DNA from: Chromera velia
Lineage: Eukaryota; Sar; Chromeraceae
Direction: 5' to 3'
Assembly: GCA_018398765.1 (NCBI GenBank)
Contig: JAHBMJ010005412.1
Span: forward strand, 377-64,376
Length of the DNA stretch: 64,000 nt
In this document: positions 45,067 through 56,716 of the stretch, piece by piece
Numbering within the stretch: position 1 is the first letter of the stretch
How the letters are laid out: each line of letters starts with the position of its first letter
Program-made: the position numbers and the translations under genes
The notes under the pieces: model-generated
Databases searched by the model: none
What the model saw: only the letters and a program-made list of their open reading frames with translations
What the model was told of the DNA's origin: nothing

Positions 45067-48000
45067 ATGCGCCTCCTGGAAGCCGAGGACGGCCTCAAAG
45101 TCGCGGTCGTTCCAGAGTTCCTCCTGCAGGCCGGCGTGCGAACAGGCAGGCAGGCAGGCAGGCACGGGGGGGTGCATTGGCAGATTCATCCCTCCCTCCC
45201 TCCATCCATCCATCATCTGCTGGTCCGGGCTACCTGATCCCTCCCGTATTGTTCTTCTTTTTCATCTTCGATGTTTCGGAACATGTGCAAGAGAAAAAGC
45301 TGGAAGCCAACCAAACGAACGACCTCTCTATCCCCTCATGTGCTCTTCCACATTCTTTCCCTTCACATCATTTGTATGCAGTGATTCGGCGTTCTTGCTC
45401 TCCAGCCCCATGTATGCAGAGGGTAACGAAAGCTCACGTCGAACAATCTCATCTCATCCAAAGGCATGTATTCCTTCCTTCCTCCCTTCTTTTGTTCCTT
45501 TCCGTCCGCTGTGACGGAAGAGAACAAAAACACCAACAGCATGAGAGAGAGTGAACGAGAGAAACAGAAAGAGAGAGAGAGAGACTGACTGACTGACTGA
45601 CTGACTGACGTCATCCCCCTCTGCCGGGAGGTTGGGAGGGAACCCTCTGAGGGACAGGAGCACACGGAGCACACGGACCCCCTCTCCCGACACAGAGGGA
45701 AGGGCTCTGCAGCATGCAGTCAGATCATGTGCACATGCAGGCAGGCAAGCAGACATGTAAGTACACGCATGCACCTACACCCTTTGCAGGTCGGGGGAGA
45801 GCAAAAAAAAAGAGTGTGTGTGTCTGTGTGTGAGAGAGAGGCTGAGACAGAGACAGAGAGACGATATACAGACAGATAGACACACCCACCCACACACACA
45901 CACACATAGACACGCAGGCAGATAGGCAGACAGAAATCGAGTGAGAGAGAGAGAGAGCGAAAGACAGATGGAGAAAGACAGGCAGATCAGATTGGGAAAG
46001 ACAGACAGATATCAATGTTTACACATCGATTTTTGCATGAAAAAACACACTTCAACGCTTCTGAATGCACGCCAGGACACGCAGAGAGGCAGAGACACAA
46101 ACAAAAAAACAAATCGTCAAGACGAAAGCACCCATGCATGCCCAATCCACCCACCCACCCACCCACCCAGGTTGCGTCTCGTCTCCACTCCCCCCAAGCC
46201 GTCTCTCTCCCGCGAGGACTTTCTGCAGTTGTGGGTCCTCCACAGCTCTGCAGTCATTCATTCATTCATTCATTTATTCATTCAGGCAGGCAGACACGCG
46301 GATGCATGTGCACGCACCCACAGACACAGACACGGAGCTACACACACTTCAGATCCTCCCTCATTCACTTGAATGCAACCTGACAAACAAACAGAAAAAA
46401 CGAACAAACAGAGAGAAACAGAACAGCCGAGGGGTTTGGAGTCTCAAACAGCTCTGCGTTCGTTCACGCGCCTTCACCGGAAACGATCAAATGAGCGCAC
46501 CCACCCTCCCGCCCACCTGTGCAATTGATTGACAAGCAAAAAGGAAAAGAAAAAAAAAACATGCAGAGCGGCAGGTCTGATAAGTCCAATGTCATACTGC
46601 AGGAGACTCCCTCACTCACTCTTTCACTTCCTCACTTTGAGTCCTTCTCACCAATTCACACATTCAGGTGTTCTATGTGCATGTATGCACGCCTTGTCGT
46701 GGCAGTATCGGACAGAAGAAGAAGAAGAAGAAAAAAAAAGCCGGTCGTTTCACGTGCAGTTCGACAGGCCCACCGGCTTTTGCACAGGCAGACTGACTGA
46801 CTGACTGACTGACTGACTGACGCATTGCAAGCCTCGGCGAATGCAACTCTGCTTGCTTGTTGTTCTGCAACGATCGCCGCCTCCTCCTGCAAAAATTTCA
46901 TTCGCATGATTCCTGAATTCCACTTGTTTGTTCCTTAATTCACTTCACCAGAAACTCACTTTTGCATTCAGTTTTAAATCATTCTGGCTGCTTTTCTTTC
47001 CCCTCCTTGACACGAGCGAAAGAAGGACGAAACAGAAACACCCCGACTTCAACAGAGACAATTAAAGACAAATACGCAACACAATTAAGACTTTAAAAAC
47101 CCTGAAATGAAAGAAAGTGGAAGGAAGGAAGGAAGAAAGGAAGGAAGGAAGGAAGGAAGGAAGGGAGGAAGGAAGGGAAGAAGGAAGGAAGGAAGGAAGG
47201 AAGGAAGGAAAAAGGAAGGAAGGAAGGAAGGAAGGAAGGAAAAAGGAAGGAAGGAAGGAAGGAAGGAAGGAAGAATTCACTGAAAAGAGATTGAAGGACC
47301 GACTACAGGAGACGAAAAGCGAGAAAGAAAGAAAGAAAGAAAGAAAGTCCAACAAAGAAAGAAAGTCCAACAAAGAAAGAAACATCCGTGCATGTCTTCA
47401 CTTCTCTCCCAATCAAGAAGAACAAAAGGAAAGAAAGGCAGAGAGGAGAGGAGAGGAGAGGAGAGAGCGGAGGGCCATGAAGCCATGAAGATCCTCCGTC
47501 GGAGCAGGAGAGAGAGAGAGAGAGAGAAGTGAGGAGCCAGTGAGTGACAAGAAGGCGATCGAGCCAAAACAATAAATGAATCTGAACGCTTTTCTCCTCT
47601 CCTCTCCTCTCCTCTTCTCTTTTCTCCCCCACCCCCCTGTCCTCCTCAGGAGTATGCAAACGAAAAACCGCGAGAAAGCAAACTACCGATAAAAAACGAA
47701 GAAACCCACCGCCAATCGTCTCCTTTCCTCAAAGCTTTCCTTCCGGACGCTCCGAACGTTTGCGATGCCTTTCTGCATAATCATCCACTCACTCACGCAG
47801 TCACTCACCTTGAAAGTCACTGTTTCGTCCGCCCAAAACGAAGAAGACGAGGAGGAAGAAGAAGAGTAGAGAGAGAGAGAGAAAAAGAGAACTCAAAAGA
47901 TGAATGATAAACATGCATCTTGTTTTGTACTCTTCCAAATGCACAAGCGCGCAGGCGGGAGGGAATCAAACTGAAAGAAATCCTTTCGCCCGCAGATCAA

Positions 48001-49690
48001 GCGGGCGTGCTGGAGAAGACCCAAGCACCCACCCACAAAGACCTGGAGACAAAAACAAAAAGTCCAACAACCAAATAAAGGGACTAGACAACTAAAGACC
48101 TCCCTTCCTCCCTCCCCCTCTCTCTCACCTCTTTCTCTTCCAGGGCCTCTCTCAAGCGCTCGTAAGGAATCATCTCTGCAGGGGGGGGGGGGNGGGGGGG
48201 GGGGGGGCATACATGATCCAGGCAAGCAACTTGGAGCCTTGCAAGGAAGCAGGCTTTTGAAAGTCTGAAGGGGAAGAGCAGGAGAAATTCCTTTATTCTT
48301 TCTTTCTTTCTCTTCTCTCGTGAATTCTTTTCGAATTTCCTTTTTTGTTTTTTCTTGCTTGCTTCCTTCCTTTCTTCCTTTGTTGCGTTCATGATAACAG
48401 AAAATCTCCCTCCCTCATAACCGTTGGTTGCTGATTGGTGTACGCTCACACTTAAGCCGACGCACGCACACGCTCACATGCACAAAAAAGAGGGCCCAGC
48501 CAGAGAGAGCGTCATTCCGGGATCCTCAGCGCAGTAGTATCCCACTGATCGAAATCACTCACTGTTCCGGCCGCGGTAATTTTTTCTACTGACCACATTC
48601 ACTCTTCCTATTATATTCTTCTACTGACCAAATTCACTCCTTCTGAGCATGTTTTCCCACCAGAGTTTCGTGTCCTCCAGGGTCATGGCCGCGTTCCTCC
48701 CGCTCCTCTCCCTCAGGGCCTCGGCCAGTTCCTCCCTCTCCACACCCGATCCTCTCTCGACTTCCAGTCGCTCTGCCGCCCCCCCCACCCCGTCCCCAAT
48801 CGCCCGCGAGTACTCTGAGGCCGGGATCGCGTTCCGGAGTTCCCCTCGGAGGTTCCAGTGAGAGTCCAGACAGTCAACGAACAGGGGGAGGGCGGCCACC
48901 TGACAGCCACATCAGACAGACAGACTATCCGGTTTCTTTCCCTTCTCTTCAGACAGACTATATGTTTCTTCTGGTCCCTTCTTTCCTTCATGACAGACAG
49001 ACAGAAAGGAGGAGAGAAAAAGAAGGAAAGACAAACGTTTGAAAAGAAAAAGACCAGAAGAGAAGAGAAGGATGGGTGGGTCGAATGAATGCTGTGATGA
49101 TGTGATTGTCTCATGGTAGGCAACAGAGAGACAAACAGGAAAGAAGGTCTGCAGAATGCATGCGAGCAAAGGGAGAAGCAAGGAAGGGAGAAGGGAGCGA
49201 CACGATCTTTTTCTTTCTCTCCCTCTCTCCCTCCCTCCCTCCCTCCTGCCTTCGTTCTTCCACCTTCCTTTCCTCGGCCGGAATGCCTACCCGCCTTTTT
49301 TTTTTGGTTTTTTTGCCTACCCCCCTTCCCCCAATCCTTCGAAGCAGAGAGCTCTCTCTTTATCTGGAGACTTCGTTCTTGTCAAGACTTGTTTTCTCTT
49401 CTGTTCTCTTCTGTTGAAAGACGCAAAGCAATTACACCCAGCAGTTCTCTCTGCAGAGTGAGTGACCAAATACACCCACGCACCCACCGTCAGTCTCCCC
49501 TCTGGACAACGTCTCTGAGCGGCCTCGAAAGGTTCCCGGAGGTCTCCGAAGAGGGAACGCCGCAAACCCTCCCGTATTCCCTTCTGCAGACAGACAGGTT
49601 TTAGTTTTCTTCCTTTCTGTCCCTTCTTTTCTTCATGTATCGATACATAACAGACAAAAAGAAAGAAAGAAAGAAAGAAAGAAAGAAAAA

Positions 49691-49722
<32 letters not shown>

Positions 49723-51162
49723 CAAGAGAAAGGTGAGAGTTAAGCGCCCCTTGCCTCTCCACCTCCCGACAGACTTTCACGTGATCACTGGATTCACACG
49801 TTAGTCCTCTGCTGCTTCGATCCACTCAAGACAAAAAAGGAAAAAGGGGCAAACAGGCAAACAGACAGACAAGGCGTTTGTTTGTTTGTTTGTATGTTTT
49901 CTCGAATGATCATGTGGGAAGGAATGAGGGGTGGGTGGCTGCATGAGGGAGGACGGAGGAATTGAATAGGAGGAAGGGGGGGGAAGTGCGTGAGTAAGTG
50001 AGCGACTGGTGAGTTCACATGCAGGTGCACAAGCGATTTGTACTTCTGACAACTTTTCCCCAAATTCCATCCGTCAGAAGGAAGAAAGAAAGAAAGGAAA
50101 AAAGACAGAAACAAGAAAAACGAAAAAGGGCAAAAGGAAAGAAGGACTGCAAAAGAGAGAAGGACTGCAACCAGTGAGTGACTTTGATCTCTCCTTTCGA
50201 ATCCCCCCTCGCTCGTGCTCTCCTCTTCTCCTTTCCCTTCCTTTCCTCTTCTCATGTCTGATCGCCTCATCAAGAGAGAGACACACGCACACACACACAC
50301 ACACACACAGAGGGAGAGAGAGAGAGAGAGAGAGAGACGGAGAGTTGGAGTCGAAAAGAACTTTCGGCGCTCAGACCTCGATCATTCATCTCACTCTCGC
50401 TCACCCACACACCCACACACACGCACCGCGCTCCCACACTCTGACCTCATTTTCGACGAAATGTTTGAGTTCTGAGAAGAAGATTCGATCCCTTTTGGCT
50501 TCCAGAGGTTTCTCCGGAGTGCATTTCTCGGGGTGGTTCCTCATCAAGTACTGGGCAAGCCACGTGAGGGGGTTGAAGGGTTTGTTGTGAGGTGCGTCTG
50601 CCTCCTCCGCGATCTTTGCGGCGAGCTGGTCGGGGTCCATCGATTCGATTGGTTGCTCCATCTCCAGCCTGGGAGTTGGCGTCTCTTCGTTGTTGCCGTT
50701 TCCCCCGTTCTCCTCCAGAAGAACTGAAGGGTCCTTCACTGCTCTGTCCAGGTGGACGTGGAGGGCAGCTAGGCCTCTATTCAGAAGGGGAAGGAGTTTG
50801 TATGTGAGGTATAGGTCCTGGTCCTTCTTCTGGGACTTGGGGTCTGAATTGACGGTAAGAAAAACGTCCCGTCTGTCGACAACCGCATCCAGCACGAAGC
50901 GGCTCTTTTCCAATTCTTCTCCTACGAGACGCTCTAGAGTGGGATTCGGTTTCGCCCTCCGAGGAATCATCCCTGTGTTCTTGGGTGAGTCTGCTATGAT
51001 CGTCACGACTCCCTTGCGCTTCTCTGGAACCTCCCCCTTGTCCCCCTCCGATAAGGGGCTGGTCGGACGATGGCCGTTGTCTGAGGGGGAGGGGGGCGCG
51101 CCTCTCTCTCCCTCATCAGCCTCTCCCAAGGAACCCCCATCCGCCCCCAGAGCGTCACTCAT
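44198..51162 (-). CDS. Dpy-30-motif protein, 11 exons
   Basis: ATG at 51162. Exons: 50446-51162, 49488-49583, 48629-48899, 48129-48175, about 47809-47880, 46822-46886, 46167-46247, 45610-45706, 45066-45123, 44595-44651 and 44198-44268 (ends AAELMLTAPE-stop). Phases match at nearly all joins. Exon 1 contains YLTYKLLPLLNRGLAALHVH and, after an acidic insertion of roughly 45 residues, FNPLTWLAQYLMRNHP. Together these fit the two helices of a Dpy-30 dimerisation motif, known from Set1/MLL complexes and from flagellar radial-spoke and adenylate-kinase proteins. The rest is helical and charged, without a catalytic motif. An axonemal role is possible but not shown. About 540 residues. The exon near 47809-47880 is the least certain. 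Confidence 0.7.
47116..47275. repeat. (GGAA)n microsatellite
   Basis: GGAA repeats with GGGA and AAAA interruptions, in an intron of the Dpy-30 gene. Confidence 0.95.
48181..48207. other. Poly-G run with single N
   Basis: Homopolymer directly next to a CTGCAG acceptor on the minus strand; N at 48193. Confidence 0.8.
48584..48639 (-). repeat. 21-bp exon-end duplication
   Basis: TTCTACTGACCACATTCACT plus C at 48584-48604 recurs with one mismatch at 48619-48639, spaced by 14 bp. On the coding strand the copy at 48619 is the exon end GAGTGAATTTG plus the donor GTCAGTAG. Confidence 0.75.
48915..49012 (+). repeat. CAGA-bordered dispersed repeat, fragments
   Basis: AGACAGACTATCCGGTTTCT and, 36 bp on, AGACAGACTATATGTTTCTT, ending TTCATGACAGACAGACAG. 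Same family as 825-1045 and 2985-3335. Confidence 0.65.
49588..49880 (+). repeat. CAGA-bordered dispersed repeat, long copy
   Basis: Runs from CAGACAGACAGG through TTTTCTTCATGTAT, a (GAAA)n block at 49655-49722, AAAGGTGAGAGTTAAGCGCC and TTTCACGTGATCACTGG to AAACAGACAGACAAGG. It is the inverse of the copy at 2985-3335. Confidence 0.8.
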
Positions 51163-52268
51163 CCTTCCTATCCGACAGGCGCACTGCAGGAAGGAACACA
51201 GGAAGAGATCGAAGACAGCCGCTCTTTAGTTTGTTCGGTCGGCGAGTCTGCCTTTCCTTTCGTCTATCAACTGTTCGGCTCAGTGTCTCCCGAGAAGGTC
51301 CGTTCATAAGAAGGAACAGGCCAGGTGAGAAGAGGTGACATCAGATTCAAGGGCACACAGGCAGGCAGGCAGGCAGGCAGACGCGGAGGCAGGATCGAGG
51401 AAGGCACGCAGACTGAGCGAGCGAATCGATGAGAGTTGCACGTAAGTATGATCGGGTTGGGAGATGCTTCCTTCCACGAGTTTGCGCGAAGGAGTCTGAG
51501 AGAGAAAAGAAAGCAGTAGATCAGGAGACCCCGACTCACCTCTCGTTGGGAAGATTTGCTGTCTGGCGCAAGAGCTTCGTTGAAAGAGCCTCAGTGCAAC
51601 ACCCGTGATTCAACGGCCATGCAGGATATACACATGGGATCTGCTGACTCTACTGGCGCAAATGGAAACTGAAACCGAGATCACCAACGCGCATATCCAG
51701 ATCTGCCGTAGCTACGTCATCCCTCAGCCTCCATGAGGCTTCTCAGTGTCGCGCATTGTCGTACCTCTGCAAAGAGGACTACTTCGAGTGCGTTGCTTCG
51801 AGTCTTGCTGTCGCAGTATAGCTTGACATGCATGGAGTGCATGTTACTATGCATGTTCGCACGGAGCTCTCCAGGCACTCGGGGGCACTTACTCCGGTCG
51901 CAACCCCCATGCATTAATTAATTTGTTACAGGCCGGGATCAGGCCCGGTCATTGCATGCATGAATCGATCTTCAGTGAGAGGCATGTGAACTTATATATA
52001 GCCCCGGCTGAAGCTCATCCTGCGTAAAGTGCTTGGATTTCTGCCTTCCATTTGCAGCCTTGTGGTCTCACTGAGCTCCCCGAAGAAAGGATTCAGTCTG
52101 CGCTGCAGTGTGGGAGCTAGTCTGTGTGCGCGAATAGTCGGTCGGTCGAGTGGGGCCCCCGAATCTTAATTCAGACTTCATCTATCTGTAATGTATGGAG
52201 GGAGGGGAGTCCGAAAGAAGTAGAAGCAGACACCCTTGTCGACAGTCTCTGTGTTCATTTTAGCAACG
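51163..52268. promoter_or_regulatory. Divergent intergenic region, shared promoter area
   Basis: About 1.1 kb separates the start of the Dpy-30 gene (-) from the start of the copper ATPase (+). It has TGCATGCA palindromes (51953-51964, 51825-51850), GGCAGGCAGGCAGG at about 51360 and no coding-like frame. Shared regulation is inferred from head-to-head layout. Confidence 0.4.
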
Positions 52269-55200
52269 ATGATCGCCGATGTGCGAATCGGAGGTCGGTG
52301 GAGGCAATCTGGTCTGGGATGGAGACTGTGGCTGCATGGGTTTCTTTCTTCGTTGGGTTTTTGCCTTCATGCCCGTCTGCTTAAATTCTTCTTCTTTCCT
52401 GCTTGCAGGCATGACTTGCGGCTCGTGTTCGAGCACTGTAGAGCGTCAGTTGAACTCCTTGCAAGGAGTGGAGAGTGCAACCGTCAACCTGGTCACGGAA
52501 TTGGCGACTGTCAAGTTTGATCCGAAAAAGGTCAGTCAGTCACTCAGTCAGTCAGCCTAGAAGTCCGTTGTTTGGAAGGTAGATGGATGGATAGACAGAT
52601 AGATGGACCGCCCGTATTTCCTGCTATTTCTGTGACAGGTGAGTGCATCTTGCAGACAGGTGATGGAGTTGAGTTGAGAACAGGGAGGAGGGAGAGATTC
52701 TCCTCAGTTTGTTTGTGCTGTGGTGCCTGAACGAGACAGACAGCGCCCCTGTGCACAAAGAGGGCGGTCTCCCCGTTCCTCTGCATGTTGTGTGTGGAAG
52801 GTATTTACGCTGCAGTGATTCTGTCTTTGTGTCTCTTGAAGAGAAGCCGGCCGATTCTATCCGTGTGCGAGTGGGTCCACATCATTTCACATCATTGTGT
52901 CATTTCGTATAAGGATTTGTATATGAGTTTGTCTATGTCTCTGTGTGTCTGTATCAACGCAGACTTCGGAAGAGAAGCTGGTCGATGCAGTGGAGGCGGT
53001 CGGGTTCGATGCGGAAATAGAGGAATGCCGTAAAGCAGCAGGAGGGGGGGACCCTGAAGAGGAAGAAGATGAAGAGACGGAAGGGGTAGATGGAGACGGA
53101 GACGGACCTCTGCCAGACACGGGGGGGGCAGAAAGGGGGTTCGGAGGGGGTAGGAAAAGCCATTGTGGGGCCGTTGGAGTACGCATTCGTATTGCGGAAC
53201 TGGAGATCGAAGGTTTGTTTCCATCGGATCATCCTTCTCATACATACACTCGGATAGGGGGTCTATGGTTCGCATGTCAGGACAGGCAGTGATGTTTTCC
53301 TTTTCGGATCTCCCGCCTCTGTTTTTTTTCTTAACGACACAAGCATGCCGTAGAGAGAAAAGAAGTGTCCATTGAGGAGCAGTCTATTGAGCTTTTCGGC
53401 TGCGTGACGGGAAATGGGCGAAAGAAAGAAAAGAACGGAAAGCGTTTCCTTCTTTCTGGCTTGACTGAAAGTAAATGCCTTCCCTCACATGTGATGGCGG
53501 TCAGTTAGTTCTCCCATTCGTGTATTGGGCCCACATTTTCATTCTTTATGCCATTCATTCGAAAGGTGCGACAGAGGGCGTACCGCAGCGTTGCCTTGTT
53601 TTGGCGCTTACATTTCTCTGTTGTTCACGGTTCTCCTGAGTGCTTTGTGTGTCCATGCTCGTTCATCGTCAGTTCCTTTGAGCCGTGATGACCCCCCCCC
53701 CTCAATTCATGTGAGCGTGCAGGAATGACTTGTGGGGCGTGTGCGTCAACAGTCGAAAAGGCCCTGAGCGGCGTCTCGGGTGTGGTCTCATCTGAGGTCA
53801 ACCTGGTGACTGCGAAGGCCTCCGTGACCTTCTCTGCCCCTCCGTGCTCTTCTGAGAATTTAGTGGACAGGGTGGAGGCCGTCGGGTTTGGAGCCTCTGT
53901 CTTGGAGGAGAGGGGAGGGGGGGAACCGAAAGCTCTGGGTCGCCCTTCTGAACAGCAGAGAGGCNNNNNNNNNNNNNNNNNNNNNNNNNNNNNNNNNNNN
54001 NNNNNNNNNNNNNNNNNNNNNNNNNNNNNNNNNNNNNNNNNNNNNNNNNNNNNNNNNNNNNNNNNNNNNNNNNNNNNNNNNNNNNNNNNNNNNNNNGGGG
54101 GAAGAATGTGAAGGTGGGATCTGTAGGTGAGGGGAAAGAAAAGAGAAGGGAAGAGGCCGCGGAAGGGAAAGGAAAGAGAGGGGGGGGGAATCTGAAGTGG
54201 AATTTAGAGGACGAAGATGAAGGGAAGGATGAGGGAGAAGCGGAAGACGACACGCGAGGACATCTTATCGATGCAGAAATCCGAATAGAAGGTGGGATTC
54301 CTTCCTTTCTTTCCTCCTTCGATGTGTCACTTTTATCAGTCAGTTTGTTTCGCTGCTCTCCTTTCCTTCCTCCTTTGATGTGTCACTTTTATCAGTCAGT
54401 TTGTGTCGCTGCTCTCCTTTCCTTCCTCCTTTGATGTGTCACTTTTATCAGTCAGTTTGTTTCGTTTCTCTCCTTTCCTTCCTCCTTTGATGTGTCACTT
54501 TTGTTTTTCAGTTTGTTTCGCTGCTCTCCTTTCCTTCCTCCTTTGATGTGTCACTTTTGTCAGTCAGTTTGTTTCGCTGCTCTCCTTTCCTTCCTCCTTT
54601 GATGTGTCACTTTTATCAGTCAGTTTGTTTCGCTGCTCTCCTCTAGCCTTCTCGGCATTCATTTTTTTCACGGAGGGGCAGGAGACCATTCAAAATACAA
54701 AAATATGCATACAAAAAGAATTCTGTGTGGAAATGAACGAATGCTTTCGCGGAGGGGCAGGAGACCGCGCTGAGACACAGAGAGGGATCGACAGGAGAAA
54801 GAAGGGGTGGAGGGAATGTGCAATGATTGACTTGCTTTTTCAGTTAGCTTCTTCGGCTTCTTTTTCCTTGATTACTGATTCTTTGTGAACGAAAAATACA
54901 AAGTGCAACCGGCCCTCCTTGTATCTTTTGCGTCTTTCGCCCCGCCTCCCCTTCCCTTTCCTTCCCTTCCCTTCCCGCATCAAATACAAGAGAGGGAAGG
55001 AAGGCGTGACTGCATGAGAGGCGAAGTTGAAGACGACCGCCTTGCTTTTGTGCACCGCCCTTGCGCGGGAAGAGAGCAAGACCGTGCTTTGATGAACTCT
55101 TTTGAAAAAAGTGCTCCCTTCCTTCCGTGATTCTTCAGTGACTCGTTGCGATTTCATCAACTGTCTCGTCCACCCCATTTCCGTCTGTGTGTGTGAGAGA

Positions 55201-56160
55201 GAGTGAGAAAGAGGCAGACAGAGAGAGGTATGGAGAGAGAAAGAGAGAGAAAAGAGGGAGAGAGATAAAACGAATTCGTGCATGGATGGGTGGATGAGTT
55301 CAGGTCTAAGTCCAGACGCCCTGGGCTCTCTGGAAGTTGCGCTTGTGGAAACAAGGGGCGTCGTCGCAGTCGCCGTCTTTCCAGCGTTCCAGGTAGGTCT
55401 GTATGTCCGTGCTCGGGTTGCTCTTCCATCTCTCTTCCTTTACGCTCAGGCGTTTTCGACTTGTCTTTACGGCTTGTCTTGGGCGAATGAATCAACACTT
55501 CTCCTGTTTCGTTCTATGACGCTGCTTGGCTCTTTTTCAGGGTCGGCTTTCTTCCTTCCTTCCTTCCTTCCTTCCTCACTTTCTTCCTTGATGCATGCAG
55601 GCCTTTACCTTCCCTCTTCATTCTTTTTCTTTTCGTCTTGTTTTATTTTTCCGCGCACTGCTTTCGTTGATTCGATCCCGCGCTTTGCTTTGTTTCGCTT
55701 TGTATGAATTCATTACTTCATTCTTTCACCCAATCCTTTGTGCTGCCTATCTTGCGCTTTGGATTATTCTTTGTTTTTCTCATTTTTCCTGACTACCTGC
55801 CTGCCTGCCTGCGCGCAGCTCTTGTGTCTGACCTTCGACAGGCAGCTGGCGTCCCCCCAGGTGGTGGTGGACCTGGTGGAAGACCTCGGGGGGGGGGCAG
55901 CTGTGGTCGGTGAGAGGTCGAACAAACGGGAGGGGCCTGCAAGCACCGCCAGCTGTGTGCTCTCTGTTCAGGTGAGGGGGGGCAGGGGAGGGATCGAAAG
56001 AGGACCATGAAGAGAAGATGGAAGGAAAAATGTGTGAGGGCAACAAGGACTGTTGGTGACTCTCTCCTTTGTGAAAAGATCCTCGTCGGAGAGGAAAGTG
56101 CATATAGGCAAGATGGAGAGAGAGAGACAGAGAGAAAGACCTCTATTTACACACACACGC

Positions 56161-56196
<36 letters not shown>

Positions 56197-56678
56197 CTTC
56201 TTTTGAATCCTGTCTGCCTTGTCTGCCTGTTCTCTTCTTCCCTGCCTGCCCTCCTTCCCAAAAACAGCAGCAGCCGAACAAACAGCCTGTGCATTGAAAT
56301 AAATTAAATACTCCAAAAAACGAACAGGTCCAGGTGCCTCGACGGGAGGGGGCCGACAGTGCGTGGAAACGACTCCGGAGATTTCTTGATGAGGTCAATT
56401 TCTCTTATCTTGCCTTTCTGTTGCTCTGCTGCTTCCTGTTCGTCTTGATTGTATTTCCTCTTTTTCTTTCCTTCTCTTCTTTCTTTCTTTCTTTCTTTCT
56501 TTCTTTTTTTCTTTCTTTCTTTCTTTCTTTCTTTCTCTCATGCCCCTGTCTGTATGCCTCGAGCATATTGACAAGAGCCCTCGCTTGCCGAGATGTAGAA
56601 AACATGCTTGATTCTTATCTTCCTCTCTTCCTGCCTGCATCTGCTGCGTGTATGTAAGCATGCTTGCATGTGTCAAGA

Positions 56679-56716
<38 letters not shown>

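Noticed and set aside
47062-47385. Repetitive Phe/Leu/Ser frame
   Set aside because: Translation of the GGAA microsatellite.
14307-48207. Poly-C/poly-G runs with N as biological signals
   Set aside because: Single N inside each homopolymer marks an assembly uncertainty.
54300-54640. Tandem array as CRISPR or satellite gene
   Set aside because: Units are directly adjacent with no spacers and lie in an intron; plain minisatellite.
56394-56560. Apparent membrane helix after FLDE in the copper ATPase
   Set aside because: The hydrophobic run is read-through of a donor (GAG|GTCAAT) into a (TTCT)n microsatellite; skipping it joins the fourth metal-binding module in phase.
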